Positions 1 to 9,263 of a stretch of 64,000 nt of DNA are shown here, piece after piece (the first letter of the stretch is position 1; the number at the start of each line of letters is the position of its first letter). Both the position numbers and the translations under genes were made by a program. This stretch comes from Reinekea marinisedimentorum (lineage in GTDB: Bacteria; Pseudomonadota; Gammaproteobacteria; Pseudomonadales; Natronospirillaceae). The notes below the pieces were generated by a model. The model was not told the origin of the DNA. It saw nothing but the letters and a program-made list of their open reading frames with translations, and did no database searches. The stretch covers positions 124,001 through 188,000 of the forward strand of contig NZ_SLZR01000004.1 of NCBI RefSeq assembly GCF_004341165.1, in the 5' to 3' direction.

Positions 1-362
1 CGGACCCGATCTTCACGACCAATATTACCCGGATTGATACGCAGGCAATCTACGCCCAGCTCGGCAACACGCAACGCGATTTTATAGTCGAAGTGAATAT
101 CTGAAATTAACGGGACAGACACCTGCTTTTTAATCTCACCAAACGCTTCGGCTGCCTCCATGCTGGGCACGGAAACACGCACCATGTCGGCCCCTGCTTT
201 CTCCAGTGCTTTAATTTGAGCAACGGTGGCTGCCACATCGGTGGTTTGGGTATTGGTCATTGACTGAACACTGATAGGCGCATCACCGCCCACAGGGACA
301 TCACCTACCCATATCTTCCGGCTTTGACGGCGGGTAATCGGACTTTGTTCCTGTTTATTCAT
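1..362 (-). CDS. ispG: 4-hydroxy-3-methylbut-2-enyl diphosphate synthase (flavodoxin), N-terminal part
   Basis: Partial gene running off the left edge; only about the first 120 codons are present. IspG is a cytoplasmic 4Fe-4S enzyme of the MEP pathway that reduces methylerythritol cyclodiphosphate to HMBPP. The visible translation begins [17 protein letters not shown] and contains the family stretches [20 protein letters not shown] and [11 protein letters not shown], which belong to the TIM-barrel domain; the C-terminal cluster domain is outside the window. The ATG overlaps the stop of pilF in an ATGA tetranucleotide (359-362), so the two are translationally coupled. Its need for an Fe-S cluster links it to the suf operon upstream. 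Confidence 0.95.
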   Translation of the reverse strand, partial: MNKQEQSPITRRQSRKIWVGDVPVGGDAPISVQSMTNTQTTDVAATVAQIKALEKAGADMVRVSVPSMEAAEAFGEIKKQVSVPLISDIHFDYKIALRVAELGVDCLRINPGNIGREDRV

Positions 363-1141
363 AAAGATTTCTGCCAATCGATGAACTGTGCATATTCTTT
401 TGTTTTGGAATACTGGTTTTTAAGCTGTAGGGCATAAGAGGCATACGCATCGGAATCGTCCTGCTCGTGCGCCAGCTGAATACCGAGCCAGAGCGTTGAC
501 GCATTCTGGCGTGCCAGCTTAGCCCGTACCAGTCTTACGAAACCGTTATAAGTTCGATAAGCCCGCGCGTAGTCTTCCTGCTCTTTATAGATGGCAGCCA
601 AGTTCAGGTAGCTACTGCTCATTGAAGGGTTCAGCACAATGGCCTTTTGATAGGCCAGAATAGCCTCTTCCTTCATTCCCAGGCGATTGGCGACCAGACC
701 TTTGAAATCGAATGCCTGAGCCCTGCGCGCATAGAGGGTATCTTTTAGTACCATATCGAACTCATCGATCGAGGCTTCCAAGTTACCACGGTTATAGAGG
801 TATACCGCATATTGAAAATGTGCCTCGGTACCGCCGTTATACTTTATTGCTTTCCTGAAGTGATCATCAGAAAGTTCAAACTCCAGCTCTCGCTCGTATA
901 CTCTTGCCAGCCCCATGTGAGCACCGGCACTCTGACTGTTGATATCCAATGCATTCATCAGATTTTCTTTCGATTTGAGTAAGTCGCCCTTCTGGAAATA
1001 GCCATAGCCGATTTGAATGTAGGTTTTTTCGGCTTTATCCAGGTCTTTCTTATCTTCATATGGGCCGGTTTTGGTAGTAACGCAACCGGCTGCAACAAGT
1101 GCAATTACAGCTAAAAATACATACTTCACAATCAGTTTCAT
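359..1141 (-). CDS. pilF: Type IV pilus biogenesis/stability TPR lipoprotein PilF (PilW)
   Basis: A 260-residue outer-membrane lipoprotein of the PilF/PilW family, which helps the PilQ secretin multimerise for type IV pili. The signal peptide ends in lipobox VAAGC with the lipidated Cys at residue 20. The rest is a run of tetratricopeptide repeats (about residues 40-210), for example [20 protein letters not shown] and [19 protein letters not shown]. Length matches the family. It overlaps rlmN upstream and ispG downstream by 4 bp each, as in the conserved ndk-rlmN-pilF-ispG cluster. In many gammaproteobacteria rodZ lies between pilF and ispG; here it does not. Confidence 0.9.
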   Translation of the reverse strand: MKLIVKYVFLAVIALVAAGCVTTKTGPYEDKKDLDKAEKTYIQIGYGYFQKGDLLKSKENLMNALDINSQSAGAHMGLARVYERELEFELSDDHFRKAIKYNGGTEAHFQYAVYLYNRGNLEASIDEFDMVLKDTLYARRAQAFDFKGLVANRLGMKEEAILAYQKAIVLNPSMSSSYLNLAAIYKEQEDYARAYRTYNGFVRLVRAKLARQNASTLWLGIQLAHEQDDSDAYASYALQLKNQYSKTKEYAQFIDWQKSL

Positions 1142-2301
1142 TTGGCAGAACTCCGATCTGAACGTTGGTTAGCAACCGTGGCGGCTGTGTGACCCAACTC
1201 AACGGCTTCAATAAACTTTTCAGAGCGGCGGGTTTTATCTGCAACCTGGCCAATGAGCTGGCCACAGGCTGCGTCGATATCGTCGCCGCGCGTTTTACGA
1301 ATGGTTACATTGTATCCGCCCTTTTGAAGAATGTCCCTAAAGCGGTGAATTCGATTGTTGCTCGGACGCTGATAACCGGAATTCGGGAACGGATTAAACG
1401 GTATCAGGTTAATCTTACAGGGCGTGCTCTTTAACAGCTGCACCAGCTCTTCCGCGTGTGCCGGTTCATCATTCACCTTGTCGATCAGGGTGTATTCGAT
1501 GGTACACACCCGCTTATCCGGCAGGCGGTCAAAATAGGTGTTTACTGCATCAAGCGTTGCTTTCAAGCCATAGCGCTTGTTTATTGGCACCAGTTGGTTA
1601 CGCAGCGCATCGTTGGGCGCATGAAGAGAAAGAGCCATAGACACATCTGTGACCTTGGCCAGATCAAGTATTCTTGGTACCACACCAGAAGTACTGACGG
1701 TGACACGACGCTTGGAAAGGCCGTAAGCGTTGTCTTCCATCATCAGGTTCATCGATTCAACAACATTATCGTAATTCAGCAAGGGCTCACCCATGCCCAT
1801 CATCACGACGTTGGTAACGTGACGTTCACGCTTTTTGCCCGGCTCATCCCAGGAGCGAGCGGCAACCCAGAGCTGACCAATAATTTCAGCGGAACTCAAA
1901 TCACGGTTAAAACCCTGCTTACCCGTAGAGCAGAAGGAGCAATCGAGCGCACAGCCGATCTGCGAGGAAACACAAAGTGTGCCGCGATCGTCTTCAGGGA
2001 TGAACACCGTTTCAACGGCACTGCCACCGGGCATTTTCATCACCCATTTGCGGGTACCGTCTTTGGAATATTTTTTATAGGTGATCTCAGGGCCGACGAT
2101 TTCACAGCGCTGCTTCAGCTTTTCACGCATAGACTTGCTGACATCCGTCATTTGGTCGAAATCATCGACTCCACGCTGATGTATCCATTTCATAATCTGA
2201 ATGGCACGAAACTTCTTCTCACCGAGTTCCTCAGTGAAAAACTGAACCATGTTATCCAGGCCCATGCCCAGTAAATTAACTTTTTGCGATGACTCTGACA
2301 T
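1138..2301 (-). CDS. rlmN: Dual-specificity 23S rRNA A2503 / tRNA A37 C2-methyltransferase RlmN
   Basis: A 387-residue radical-SAM enzyme that methylates C2 of A2503 in 23S rRNA and of A37 in some tRNAs. The cluster motif CxxxCxxC is at C117, C121 and C124 ([13 protein letters not shown]). The GEPL motif ([12 protein letters not shown]) and the C-terminal [12 protein letters not shown] segment, which carries the Cys that receives the transient methyl group, are both present. Start ATG has a GGAAAGG-like ribosome site. It is the second Fe-S enzyme beside the suf operon and overlaps pilF by 4 bp. Confidence 0.96.
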   Translation of the reverse strand: MSESSQKVNLLGMGLDNMVQFFTEELGEKKFRAIQIMKWIHQRGVDDFDQMTDVSKSMREKLKQRCEIVGPEITYKKYSKDGTRKWVMKMPGGSAVETVFIPEDDRGTLCVSSQIGCALDCSFCSTGKQGFNRDLSSAEIIGQLWVAARSWDEPGKKRERHVTNVVMMGMGEPLLNYDNVVESMNLMMEDNAYGLSKRRVTVSTSGVVPRILDLAKVTDVSMALSLHAPNDALRNQLVPINKRYGLKATLDAVNTYFDRLPDKRVCTIEYTLIDKVNDEPAHAEELVQLLKSTPCKINLIPFNPFPNSGYQRPSNNRIHRFRDILQKGGYNVTIRKTRGDDIDAACGQLIGQVADKTRRSEKFIEAVELGHTAATVANQRSDRSSAK

Positions 2302-2355
2302 ACCAACCTTTCCGGAGACCTTAAACCACTAAGCTACTCATAATGATAAAGACAG

Positions 2356-2386
2356 AAAAAGGGAGGCCACTGATGACCTCCCTTTT
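2356..2386 (-). terminator. Intrinsic terminator after ndk
   Basis: GGGAGG and CCTCCC arms (within 2361-2382) enclose a short loop, with a T run on the minus strand formed by the A run at 2356-2360. It lies between the ndk stop and the rlmN start, so it should end ndk transcripts. The flanking T run on the plus strand could make it bidirectional. Confidence 0.7.
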
Positions 2387-2439
2387 ATTATTCTGGCTAG
2401 TGTAGCTAGCCGGCGTATGTTACTAGAAAACGTGATGAA

Positions 2440-2865
2440 TTATCTTGTAAATATCTTAGATTCACCGAAAAAACAGGCTATTTCACGTTCTGCCGAAGCC
2501 GGTGAGTCAGATCCGTGCGCCGAGTTCTTACTCATGCTGATCGCGAAGTCGTGACGAATGGTCCCCGCTGCGGCATTTTCCGGGTTGGTTGCACCCAGAA
2601 TCTCGCGGTACTTGGCGATAGCGTTCTCTGCCTGCAGCACCTGAACCACAACTGGGCCGGAGGTCATATATTCGACGAGCGAATCAAAGAAGGGCTTGCC
2701 ATCATGCTCGGCGTAAAAATTCTGCGCCTGCTCGACTGTCATTTGGATTAAACGCATGCCGACGATAACAAAGCCGGCCGCTTCCAAACGCGCATTGATA
2801 GCGCCGATCAGGTTACGTTCTACTGCGTCTGGTTTAATAATGGAAAATGTTTGTTCGATTGCCAT
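2440..2865 (-). CDS. ndk: Nucleoside diphosphate kinase
   Basis: A 141-residue cytoplasmic enzyme that moves the gamma phosphate of ATP to nucleoside diphosphates through a phosphohistidine. The phosphate-accepting His is H117 in NSAHGSDS, the family signature. The N-terminal [13 protein letters not shown] strand and the RHDFAISMS segment are typical. Full family length. It sits between the Fe-S operon and rlmN, its usual position in gammaproteobacteria that carry an isc operon. Confidence 0.97.
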   Translation of the reverse strand: MAIEQTFSIIKPDAVERNLIGAINARLEAAGFVIVGMRLIQMTVEQAQNFYAEHDGKPFFDSLVEYMTSGPVVVQVLQAENAIAKYREILGATNPENAAAGTIRHDFAISMSKNSAHGSDSPASAEREIACFFGESKIFTR

Positions 2866-2980
2866 GGTACTTCTCTCTATATTTATCTTTTAGTTATTTA
2901 TTTTTAACGCGCGGATTATAGGTAGCTGCAGCACGACTGCCTATCTGACTAAGGTTGGAGTCAAAAGCGGCGCGGATATG

Positions 2981-4537
2981 TTAGAGCTTGTCCCAGATAT
3001 CCTCGTTCATTTCCAGAATGACCGGCTTTGACAGGAACTGCACCTCTGCTTCCTTCGCAGAAAGCGGCCGGCTGAAGTAGAAACCCTGAATAGAGTCGGC
3101 CTTCATATCTCTTAGCAGACTGATCTGATGCGCCGTTTCAACGCCCTCTACGACCACCTCCATCTGCAACCCGTGAGCAATTGAAATGATCGCCTGCACC
3201 ATTTTCAGATCTTTCGAATTGGTCGTTAAGCCATCGACAAAAGACTTATCAACCTTAAGTACATTAAATGGTAGCCGGTTCAGGTACGACAGCGACGAGA
3301 AGCCTGTGCCAAAATCATCCAACGCCAGCAACACACCGGATTGCTTAAGGTAATCAATGCCATCCAGAATCCGGTCAGACGCGGATAAAAACAGACCCTC
3401 GGTGACCTCCAGCTGAATTGAGCCGGGCAACACTCCGGTTTGCTTAATAACACTCTTCAGTGCCGGCAAAATGGTTTCATCCTGGAACTGTCTGGGTGAT
3501 ACGTTAATCGACATTATCAGCGGGCGATTGTACTTCAGCTGCCAAGCCTTCAACTGCTCGGTTGCCTCACGCAGCACCCAGGTACCTATTTCTGAGATTA
3601 AGCCAACCTGCTCTGCCACTTCGATAAACTTAACCGGTGAAATACTGCCCAGCTCCGGGTTGTTCCAGCGAATAAGCGCCTCGAAGCCCTTCAGCTTGCC
3701 ACCCTGACTGTAGACAATAGGCTGATAAACCAGTGAAAACTCGCCTCGCTCCAGCGCACCGCGCAACTGTTGATCGATCAGCAGTCGCTCGGCTGCCACC
3801 TGGTTCAGGCTGCGGCTGTAGAACGAATAACCTTTACGGCCATTGGATTTACACAGCTTCAGTGCGCTTTCAGCGTGGCGGATCAGTGATTCACTGTCTG
3901 CACCGTCACTGGGAGCGACGGATATCCCGATACTGCAGGAAACCGTCAGTTTATGCCCTTCCAGCATGAACTGATTGGTCATGCTGTTAATCACCCTACG
4001 GGCAACCAGCTCTGCGGCCATACCATCGTTAATGTTGGGAAGAATGATAAAGAACTCATCGCCGCCGTTGTAACCCAGCAAGTCACCCTTTTTCACGATA
4101 CTGGCCAGGCGTTTAGCCACCTTAACCAGCAGCTGATTGCCGAGGGTATGACCCAGTGCCTCGTTAAATTCTTTGAAGAAATCGAGATCCAGATAGAGTA
4201 CTGCACAGAACTGGTTACGTTTAATGGCCACATTGACCATTTCATCGAGCCGCTCCTGAATGTACAGGCGGCTGTTTAAACCAGTGAGCGGGTCTTTGTT
4301 GGCACTGAGACGTACATTGGCAAGCTCTTTTAAAACGGAATGGGCATAGAGCTGCGACTCATCCAGCTCTTTGGCCAGCTGTCGCTCCAACAAGCGAGCC
4401 AAAACGAAAAGAAGAATCACAGGAACTGCGAGAATACTGATGACAAAGGCATTAACGCCCTGAAACCATAAATAAGCGGCAACGGCAGTTTGCGCAATGG
4501 TTGCAATAAGCGTGATTTTTAATGCACTAATCTTCAC
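2981..4537 (-). CDS. Membrane-anchored GGDEF/EAL cyclic-di-GMP protein
   Basis: 518 residues. Two N-terminal hydrophobic helices (about residues 5-50) anchor the protein, followed by a short coiled segment, a GGDEF domain (starts near NKDPLTGLNSRLYI, active-site YNGGDEFF) and an EAL domain (GFEALIRWNNPE, later DDFGTGFSSLSYL). Both signature motifs are intact, so it may make and degrade c-di-GMP; which activity dominates cannot be told. No sensory domain is recognisable beyond the membrane part. It begins 44 bp downstream of sufE on the same strand, with no clear terminator between, so it may be read from the Fe-S operon promoter. Confidence 0.88.
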   Translation of the reverse strand: MKISALKITLIATIAQTAVAAYLWFQGVNAFVISILAVPVILLFVLARLLERQLAKELDESQLYAHSVLKELANVRLSANKDPLTGLNSRLYIQERLDEMVNVAIKRNQFCAVLYLDLDFFKEFNEALGHTLGNQLLVKVAKRLASIVKKGDLLGYNGGDEFFIILPNINDGMAAELVARRVINSMTNQFMLEGHKLTVSCSIGISVAPSDGADSESLIRHAESALKLCKSNGRKGYSFYSRSLNQVAAERLLIDQQLRGALERGEFSLVYQPIVYSQGGKLKGFEALIRWNNPELGSISPVKFIEVAEQVGLISEIGTWVLREATEQLKAWQLKYNRPLIMSINVSPRQFQDETILPALKSVIKQTGVLPGSIQLEVTEGLFLSASDRILDGIDYLKQSGVLLALDDFGTGFSSLSYLNRLPFNVLKVDKSFVDGLTTNSKDLKMVQAIISIAHGLQMEVVVEGVETAHQISLLRDMKADSIQGFYFSRPLSAKEAEVQFLSKPVILEMNEDIWDKL

Positions 4538-4581
4538 AGATGGCCTTATCAGTTAACTAAACAGCCAGATGAAGTACGACC

Positions 4582-5001
4582 CTACGCCTGAGCTGCATCC
4601 TTAATTCGACTAACCATAGCGCGAAGTCCGTTTCCACGTGTCGGGCTAAGGTGACGTATCAGATCAATGCTTTCAAAATAAGCATCTACGTCGAAGTCTA
4701 GGATGGCTTTGGCCGTCTTGCCATTAAATGCAGACAATATTATGGCCAAAAGGCCGCGAACTATGTGGGCATCGGAGTCAACCTGAAAGAAATATTGATC
4801 TCCCTCAACGGTTGGAACCAGCCAAACCTGGCTTTGGCAGCCTCGTACGATGTTAGCATCGACCTTCAGCGACTCATCAATGGCGGGAAGTTCTTTGCCC
4901 AAATCAATAATGTATTTGTAGCGCTCTTCCCAGCTGTCAAAAAAAGACAGATTTTCGAGAATATCTTCTGAAGTTATGTCGACACCAAAAACTGAACTCA
5001 T
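4582..5001 (-). CDS. sufE: SufE-family sulfur acceptor
   Basis: 139 residues. SufE takes persulfide sulfur from the SufS cysteine desulfurase and passes it to SufB in the SufBCD scaffold. The sulfur-accepting Cys is C55 in the family motif VRGCQSQVW, with the conserved tail segment HLSPTRGNGLRAMV. Length matches the family (138 in E. coli). It closes the suf gene run, 37 bp after sufT. Confidence 0.95.
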   Translation of the reverse strand: MSSVFGVDITSEDILENLSFFDSWEERYKYIIDLGKELPAIDESLKVDANIVRGCQSQVWLVPTVEGDQYFFQVDSDAHIVRGLLAIILSAFNGKTAKAILDFDVDAYFESIDLIRHLSPTRGNGLRAMVSRIKDAAQA

Positions 5002-5038
5002 AGGAATTAATCACCCATTATGCAAAACCGCAAGGGTG

Positions 5039-5566
5039 TCAGAAGAACATACCGGTTTCAAGCTGCGCTTCTTCAGTCATCATGTCGCGATGCCATGGCG
5101 GATCAAAAACCAGCTCGACATTGACCGAAGCAACATTAGGCACCATAGCAACACGATACTTTACATCATCAACCAGAACCGGCCCCATTCCGCAGCCCGG
5201 CGCCGTCAGTGTCATCTTGATGTTTACCTCCTGGCCGGCGATATCAACACTGTAAACCAAGCCCAACGCTACAATGCTGACCGGAATTTCCGGATCAAAT
5301 ACAGTAGAGAGTGCATACCAGACCTGATCTTCGACAACCTCATCGCCCTCAACTGCAGAAAAATCGAGCTTTTCTGCTTCAAAACCCAGCGCATCGGCAT
5401 CGGTGCCATCAATGCGAGCCATATTGCCCTGATGCACCACCGTATAGGTACCACCCAGCGCCTGTGTCAGGGTTACAAAGGTATCGGAAGGAATGACGAT
5501 GGGTGTACCCACAGGTACCAGTCGCGCATTAACTTCCCTGGTTGTTACGACAACGCGTCTTTCCAC
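5039..5566 (-). CDS. sufT: SufT-type Fe-S cluster assembly protein (MIP18/DUF59 family)
   Basis: 175 residues with a C-terminal MIP18/DUF59 domain (from about residue 80: VWYALSTVFDPEIPVSIVALGLVYSV) containing the conserved TAPGCGMG loop. The N-terminal part matches the SufT subfamily found in suf operons, whose members help mature Fe-S proteins. The exact step is not settled. It overlaps the preceding A-type carrier gene by one base and is followed by sufE. Confidence 0.9.
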   Translation of the reverse strand: MERRVVVTTREVNARLVPVGTPIVIPSDTFVTLTQALGGTYTVVHQGNMARIDGTDADALGFEAEKLDFSAVEGDEVVEDQVWYALSTVFDPEIPVSIVALGLVYSVDIAGQEVNIKMTLTAPGCGMGPVLVDDVKYRVAMVPNVASVNVELVFDPPWHRDMMTEEAQLETGMFF

Positions 5567-5949
5567 TATGCTTCGCCCTCAGCTTCTACAACAAAACTTT
5601 CGCCACAACCACATTCACCGGTCACATTCGGGTTATTGAACATCACCAGCTCATTGAGCCCGTCTTTACGGAAATCTATTTCAGTTCCTTTCAGAATGGT
5701 GATCGCATCACCCTGAACATGCAATGGAAAATCATCACAAACGGCGATGCTTTCATCACCCGGTTCAGCCTGAGAAACCAACGCCACACGATACATGTAG
5801 CCGGAGCAGCCGCTTTCTTCGATGTACAGCCGAACGGCATTGCCTTCAGACCTGGCCAGCTGCTTTTTAAAGTGAGCTACAGCCGATTCAGTCATCGTAA
5901 TATTGGGGTTGTGCTTGAGCTCTTTGGGGTCAATTGATTGAACTGTCAA
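5566..5949 (-). CDS. A-type Fe-S carrier protein (SufA/ErpA/IscA family)
   Basis: 127 residues. A-type carriers accept clusters from the scaffold and deliver them to apo-enzymes. The three cluster-binding cysteines are C48 (EESGCSGY), C113 and C115 (ECGCGESF). The sequence does not separate SufA, ErpA and IscA cleanly, so no symbol is given; operon position favours SufA. It lies 25 bp after sufS and abuts sufT. Confidence 0.92.
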   Translation of the reverse strand: MTVQSIDPKELKHNPNITMTESAVAHFKKQLARSEGNAVRLYIEESGCSGYMYRVALVSQAEPGDESIAVCDDFPLHVQGDAITILKGTEIDFRKDGLNELVMFNNPNVTGECGCGESFVVEAEGEA

Positions 5950-5974
5950 AACCTATACCTCGCGATAGAGCAAA

Positions 5975-7195
5975 CTAAAAAAGAAAATACTTAACTTTGT
6001 CGAGCGCGTTAAACAGGCCATCGACATCCTCACGACTGTTGTAGAGGGCAAAGCTCGCACGCACCGTTCCGGTCACGTTAAAGTGATCCATGATCGGCAT
6101 TGCGCAATGGTTACCTGTACGCACAGCAACACCCTGCTGATCGAGCAATGTGCCCACATCCTGCGGGTGAGCCCCATCCAAAACAAAGCTCATGACACCG
6201 GCCCGGTTTTTGGCATTTCCGATCAGACGAAACCCTTCATAACCGGCTGCACGCTCCAGCGCATATTGCAGCACATCATGCTCATGCGCGGCGACGGCTT
6301 TACGATCCAGCGCGGTCACATAATCAATCGCCGCTCCCAAGCCAATAGCACCGGCAATATTGGGCGTTCCCGGCTCAAACTTGTACGGCAGTTTGTTGTA
6401 GGTGGTTTTTGCAAAGGTGACGGTTTCAATCATTTCACCGCCGCCCATAAATGGCGTCATTTCATCCAGTAAAGCCTGCTTACCATATAAAACGCCAATG
6501 CCTGTCGGGCCATAGAGTTTATGACCGGAAAATGCGTAAAAGTCACAATCCAGCTCTGCCACATCAATCGGCCAATGGGCAACAGCCTGTGCACCATCGA
6601 TCAGCACTTTCGCACCCACCTGATGTGCCAGCTCAATCACCTCTTTGACTGGGTTTACCGTCCCCAGCGCATTGGAAACCTGCACCATAGACACAAATTT
6701 CACGCGCGAATCGAGCAGCGCTTTAAAGGCATCCATGTCCAGCTCGCCGTCTTCGGTCACCGGAATCGGAACCAGCTCTGCCCCGGTACGCTGACAAACC
6801 ATCTGCCAGGGAACAATATTGGCGTGATGCTCCATTTGCGACACCAGCACGCGATCACCGGCTTTCAGGTTTTCTAACCCCCAGCTGAACGCCACCAAGT
6901 TCACGCCCTCTGTGGTACCCTTGGTCCAGATAATTTCATCTGTCGAGGCAGCATTAATGAACGCTTTAACGGTTTGCCGGGCCTGCTCAAAATAACCGGT
7001 GGCCCGGTCACTCAGTGTATGAGCACCACGATGCACATTACTGTTGTCATGACGGTAGTAATGACAGATGGCATCAATCACCGCATTCGGTTTTTGCGTG
7101 GTCGCACCGTTATCTAAGTAGATCAGCGGCTTATCGTTGATGGTTTGCGCCAGAATCGGAAAATCCTGACGAATGATGTTCACATCAAAGCTCAT
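5975..7195 (-). CDS. sufS: SufS-type cysteine desulfurase
   Basis: 406 residues, PLP-dependent group II desulfurase that makes an enzyme persulfide from L-cysteine for SufE. The PLP lysine lies in FSGHKLYGPTG and the catalytic Cys in the short group-II loop RTGNHCAMP. Overlaps sufD by 4 bp (7192-7195), as in classical sufD-sufS pairs. It is the second cysteine desulfurase of this operon; the first is the IscS-type enzyme at 10715-11875. Confidence 0.95.
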   Translation of the reverse strand: MSFDVNIIRQDFPILAQTINDKPLIYLDNGATTQKPNAVIDAICHYYRHDNSNVHRGAHTLSDRATGYFEQARQTVKAFINAASTDEIIWTKGTTEGVNLVAFSWGLENLKAGDRVLVSQMEHHANIVPWQMVCQRTGAELVPIPVTEDGELDMDAFKALLDSRVKFVSMVQVSNALGTVNPVKEVIELAHQVGAKVLIDGAQAVAHWPIDVAELDCDFYAFSGHKLYGPTGIGVLYGKQALLDEMTPFMGGGEMIETVTFAKTTYNKLPYKFEPGTPNIAGAIGLGAAIDYVTALDRKAVAAHEHDVLQYALERAAGYEGFRLIGNAKNRAGVMSFVLDGAHPQDVGTLLDQQGVAVRTGNHCAMPIMDHFNVTGTVRASFALYNSREDVDGLFNALDKVKYFLF

Positions 7196-8478
7196 GGAAT
7201 ATGCCTCGTTAAATCTGCCTGCCCCTTAGCAAACAGCTCACTCAGCATGGGTTGCAACAACAAACGCACCGGCTCATCGGACAGTGCGTCGAGCAACTCA
7301 TTGATAAAACCAAAACTCAGCATAACTTCGGCTTCTGCCCGGCTGATGCCGCGCGAAAGGAAGTAAAACAGCATGTTGTCGTCGAGCTGGGCAATTGTAG
7401 CGCCGTGAGCACAACGTACGTCGTCGGCATAGATTTCCAGTTCCGGCTTGGTATCGATCTCGGCTTTCGGGCTTAACAGCAGGTTGCGGTTATTCATATC
7501 TGCCAGCGACTTTTGTGCATGAGGGTGAATATGAATACGACCATTAAAGACCGCCTTACCCTGCTCACCGAGAATGCCGCGGAAGATCTGATTACTGACG
7601 CAGTTCGGCACGGCATGATCAATACTGGTGTGGTAATCGATCACTTCATTGCCGGTTGGCAGATAAACGCCATTCATGCTCAGCTCGGCACCTTCGCCTC
7701 GGTAAACAACCGCAATATCTTTGCGCTTTAATACACCACCAATAGCCATGTGGAAGGTTGTCAGCCTGGCGCTGCGCTCAAGTGCCGCACTGACTCGACC
7801 AATGTGGTGGCTCTCGCCTTGCTCCAGCAACAGGTGATAATGCGTTAAATGCGCATTTTCACCGACAACAATGGTGGTATTGGCATTGGTAAACCCTACA
7901 CAGCCTGCAACCTGCGTGAAGGTTTCGGCAACGGTCGCATTGGCGCCCGGCTCAACCTCAATCAACAACTGGGTGTTAACCATGCTGTTGCTGCCGGCCT
8001 GTAAAAAATTGAAATGTAATGGCTGAGCCGCCTGAACATTTTTATCAATTTTCAACCAGTAGCCCTGATCCAGAGCGCCCTGATTCAGGCTGTCAAAAAA
8101 GAAACTGCCGCGCTGCGCTTCAATCTTTTCAATAAAAGACTGCGCCTGTGCTTCGCTGAAGTCATCTGAGCTGATCAACGTTACACCAGCCGGCAACTCA
8201 CCATGAAAGTTAAGCTTACCGTTTTCAATCCGAATAGAAACTTCGTTCCAGTCCGCAAACTGTATACCTTCACCAAAATCGGTTTCCGCGTGCTTTTGCC
8301 ACGGCACCGCGACAACTTCTTTCAGCGGCGTGTACTTCCAGGCTTCCGTTTTACGCGTTGGCAGGGTTGCAGCTGTAAAGGCACTCTGCCCTGCGGCCTG
8401 CCAGCTTTTCAGCCAAGCTGGTTGTGATGCTGCGTTCGCAGCACTGAATACGTCAGATGTATCGAAACTGTTACTCAC
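7192..8478 (-). CDS. sufD: Fe-S cluster scaffold protein SufD
   Basis: 428 residues with the SufB/SufD beta-helix core. Diagnostic stretches are GGVLKRKDIAVVYRGEGAEL, HIHPHAQKSLADMNNRNLLLS and the C-terminal VRCAHGATIAQLDDNMLFYFLSRGI. SufD forms the SufBC2D scaffold complex in the cytoplasm. The gene starts one base before the end of sufC and overlaps sufS by 4 bp, so sufC-D-S are tightly coupled. Confidence 0.95.
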   Translation of the reverse strand: MSNSFDTSDVFSAANAASQPAWLKSWQAAGQSAFTAATLPTRKTEAWKYTPLKEVVAVPWQKHAETDFGEGIQFADWNEVSIRIENGKLNFHGELPAGVTLISSDDFSEAQAQSFIEKIEAQRGSFFFDSLNQGALDQGYWLKIDKNVQAAQPLHFNFLQAGSNSMVNTQLLIEVEPGANATVAETFTQVAGCVGFTNANTTIVVGENAHLTHYHLLLEQGESHHIGRVSAALERSARLTTFHMAIGGVLKRKDIAVVYRGEGAELSMNGVYLPTGNEVIDYHTSIDHAVPNCVSNQIFRGILGEQGKAVFNGRIHIHPHAQKSLADMNNRNLLLSPKAEIDTKPELEIYADDVRCAHGATIAQLDDNMLFYFLSRGISRAEAEVMLSFGFINELLDALSDEPVRLLLQPMLSELFAKGQADLTRHIP

Positions 8479-9228
8479 TTATACAGTCTCCTTTTCGATC
8501 CACCCATAGCCGTGCGCTTCCAACTCTTTCGCAAGTTCGCTGCCACCGGACTTAACAATTTTGCCGCCGGCCAGAACATGAACGTAATCCGGCACAATGT
8601 AATCCAGCAGACGCTGATAGTGGGTCACAACAATGAAAGAGCGGTCTGGGCTGCGTTGTGAATTCACACCATCGGCAACCACCTGCAGGGCATCGATATC
8701 GAGGCCAGAATCGGTTTCATCAAGAATACACAGCGACGGCTCAAGCAGCATCATTTGCAGGAGCTCATTACGCTTCTTCTCACCACCGGAAAAACCTTCG
8801 TTAACCCCGCGCTTCAGGAAGTCTGCAGGCAGGTTAACGGCTTTGGATTTTTCACGAGCCAACTTAATAAATTCTACCGATGTGTAAGGGGCCAGGCCCT
8901 TCGACTCACGGACAGCATCCACAGATGCCTTAAGGAATTCCATATTTGAAACGCCCGGAATTTCAACCGGATACTGGAACGCCAGGAACAACCCCTTACG
9001 GGCACGCTCTTCGGCATCCAGCTCGAGCAGATCTTCACCGTGAAAATCAACACTTCCACCAATGACTTCATAGCCGTCACGCCCGGCCAATACATTGCCC
9101 AGGGTACTTTTACCTGCGCCGTTAGGGCCCATAATGGCGTGAACCTCGCCCGGGTTAATGGTTAAATCCAACCCTTTGAGGATTTGCTTTTCTTCAACGC
9201 TTGCTTGCAGATTTTTAATGCTTAACAT
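8479..9228 (-). CDS. sufC: SufC ATPase of the SufBCD scaffold
   Basis: 249 residues, ABC-type soluble ATPase. Walker A is GPNGAGKSTLGN, the signature is FSGGEKKRNE and Walker B is LCILDETDSGLD. SufC differs from transport ATPases by working with SufB and SufD rather than membrane permeases. Full length; directly abuts sufD. Confidence 0.97.
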   Translation of the reverse strand: MLSIKNLQASVEEKQILKGLDLTINPGEVHAIMGPNGAGKSTLGNVLAGRDGYEVIGGSVDFHGEDLLELDAEERARKGLFLAFQYPVEIPGVSNMEFLKASVDAVRESKGLAPYTSVEFIKLAREKSKAVNLPADFLKRGVNEGFSGGEKKRNELLQMMLLEPSLCILDETDSGLDIDALQVVADGVNSQRSPDRSFIVVTHYQRLLDYIVPDYVHVLAGGKIVKSGGSELAKELEAHGYGWIEKETV

Positions 9229-9263
9229 GAATTTGAATAACCTATAAATAATTTCAGGGTGGA

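Noticed and set aside
1456-2274. Long open frame antisense to rlmN
   Set aside because: It mirrors the coding frame of a well-recognised gene and has no domain or ribosome site; it is a shadow.
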